This document shows, piece after piece, positions 63,068 through 64,000 of a stretch of 64,000 nt of DNA; within the stretch, counting starts at the first letter, position 1; each line of letters starts with the position of its first letter. Made by a program: the position numbers and the translations under genes. Where the stretch lies: IMG/VR virus record IMGVR_UViG_3300032287_003622, positions 62,001 through 126,000 of that record; one strand, given 5' to 3'. The notes beneath the pieces are model-generated. The model made no database searches. It was not told the DNA's origin and worked only from the letters and a program-made list of their open reading frames with translations. The DNA comes from a virus.

Positions 63068-63970
63068 GTGTCAACTACTGTCACACGAACCCCAGCAAAG
63101 ACAAATTATTTAAATAATCGAGATATCTTAAAACAGATACACCTAAGCAAGAACACCTACTGCACCTATCGTGATCCTGCGACAGATCACCAGTATGATA
63201 TCATCCTGCCCACGGTCACAAAGATCAATCAAAGAACCATAGTCGAAGCACGCAGGAATCGTGCAGATCGCATACGGCGCGAAACTGGTGTAGAAATCGA
63301 TCAAAAGAAAATACCCAATACTGATCTGGTGTTCCGTATAACCTGCTGGGAACACATACCCATGGCACCTAAAAAAATTCCAAAAAGTCAGCAAAAGAAA
63401 AAGAAAATAGAAGACATGTTTGAGTTGGACGTGTTGGATGAGGACGATCCACTTGCTGAATTGTTGGAACAACCTGTGTTGGATGAAAAACATGTGCGCT
63501 TGAACTTTCCTCCTTTTTACCACTATCGCTTGGATAAAAACAAGGCGCCGTACCTGGTGGGCAAAAGCCACTGGCGTGGCGACCTTGACAAGGGCGAGTT
63601 TTCAAAAGATCACGGCATCATGACCCGCACCTTGGCCACCATGTTTATGAAATTATGCGAACGCTATGCCACACGATCAAACTGGCGTGGCTATACCTAC
63701 AATGAAGAAATGCGTGGGCAGGCACTACTACAACTCAGCCAAATTGGTCTGCAGTTTGATGAATCAAAAAGTCAAAATCCATTTGCTTACTACACCGCGG
63801 CCATTACAAATAGTTTCACACGCATCTTGAATCTGGAAAAGAAAAATCAAAACATCAGGGATGACATGCTGGAACAAGCCGGACTCAATCCATCGTGGAC
63901 AAGACAAAATGCTGGCAAGAAAAATCCCAACTTTGCACCCAGCGAGGTTGTAATTATCACTGAAGAATAA
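63068..63970 (+). CDS. gp55: late-transcription sigma factor, T4 gp55-like
   Basis: The 300-aa protein ends with the gp55 core: YATRSNWRGYTYNEEMRGQAL, LQLSQIGLQFDESKSQNPFAYY, TAAITNSFTRILNLEKKNQNI, RDDMLEQAGLNPSW. This resembles the sigma region 2-like part that lets host RNA polymerase read late promoters. It is far longer than T4 gp55 (185 aa): the N-terminal ~110 residues (NNRDILKQIHLSKNTYCTYR, TIVEARRNRADRIRRE) and a Lys-rich then Asp/Glu-rich linker (KKKKIEDMFELDVLDEDDP) are extra. GTG start, with AGGAG at 63056-63060, 7 nt before. Divergent from the structural operon. Confidence 0.9.
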   Translation: MSTTVTRTPAKTNYLNNRDILKQIHLSKNTYCTYRDPATDHQYDIILPTVTKINQRTIVEARRNRADRIRRETGVEIDQKKIPNTDLVFRITCWEHIPMAPKKIPKSQQKKKKIEDMFELDVLDEDDPLAELLEQPVLDEKHVRLNFPPFYHYRLDKNKAPYLVGKSHWRGDLDKGEFSKDHGIMTRTLATMFMKLCERYATRSNWRGYTYNEEMRGQALLQLSQIGLQFDESKSQNPFAYYTAAITNSFTRILNLEKKNQNIRDDMLEQAGLNPSWTRQNAGKKNPNFAPSEVVIITEE

Positions 63971-64000
63971 AAAAATTCGGGCATGAATTTGTCAAAAACC

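Noticed and set aside
63971-64000. Possible terminator AAATTC/GAATTT after the late sigma gene
   Set aside because: The 6-bp stem is almost all A-T and no T run follows within the window.
1-64000. tRNA genes, CRISPR arrays, insertion sequences, attachment sites
   Set aside because: Looked for and not seen: no cloverleaf-like run with CCA end, no regular repeat-spacer array, no transposase or inverted-repeat pair.

Overview
The window is a stretch of a T4-like contractile-tailed phage (myovirus) genome. The diagnostic genes are a T4 gp55-type late sigma factor, baseplate wedge proteins of the gp6, gp25 and gp53 types, a gp5-like spike without lysozyme, and a flavin-dependent thymidylate synthase (ThyX). 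Genes are packed with 1 to 40 nt overlaps, many as ATGA junctions. No gap exceeds about 110 bases, and I saw no tRNA, rRNA, CRISPR array or insertion sequence. The gene content resembles marine or freshwater T4-like phages (cyanophage or pelagiphage type, including uncultured ones). The host cannot be told from the sequence.

Layout. (1) 1-4.5 kb, + strand: small phage genes, a metallopeptidase/VWA protein, a membrane peptide and thyX, with two good sigma70-type promoters. (2) 4.5-33.1 kb, both strands: a very large accessory block of small-molecule and glycan-type enzymes. It holds two sugar-nucleotide epimerase/dehydratases, a DegT-type PLP aminotransferase, an amidinotransferase, a NodU/CmcH-type carbamoyltransferase, six radical SAM enzymes, six proteins sharing a TEK-motif (glycosyltransferase-like) domain, three SGNH-hydrolase domains and four GT-A-like proteins. 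Two proteins are fusions (radical SAM-SGNH and SGNH-TEK). (3) 33.1-63.0 kb, - strand: the late structural operon, read right to left. It runs from baseplate hub, spike and wedge proteins through gp25 and gp6 to a 4885-residue giant virion protein with seven FG-GAP repeats, then tail-fibre-like proteins, and ends at a strong GC hairpin terminator. (4) 63.0-64.0 kb, + strand: the late sigma factor, divergent from the structural operon.

How it fits together. The late sigma factor should read TAAATA-core promoters. The same octamer, CTAAATAT, lies exactly 17 nt before the start codons of both the first baseplate gene and gp6, and related motifs precede the tail-fibre gene. The accessory block looks like a phage-encoded pathway that makes and transfers an aminated, amidinated and/or carbamoylated sugar or similar group. 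Targets could be the host envelope, virion proteins or another phage component; the sequence does not say which. This block is the most likely place for an undescribed system.
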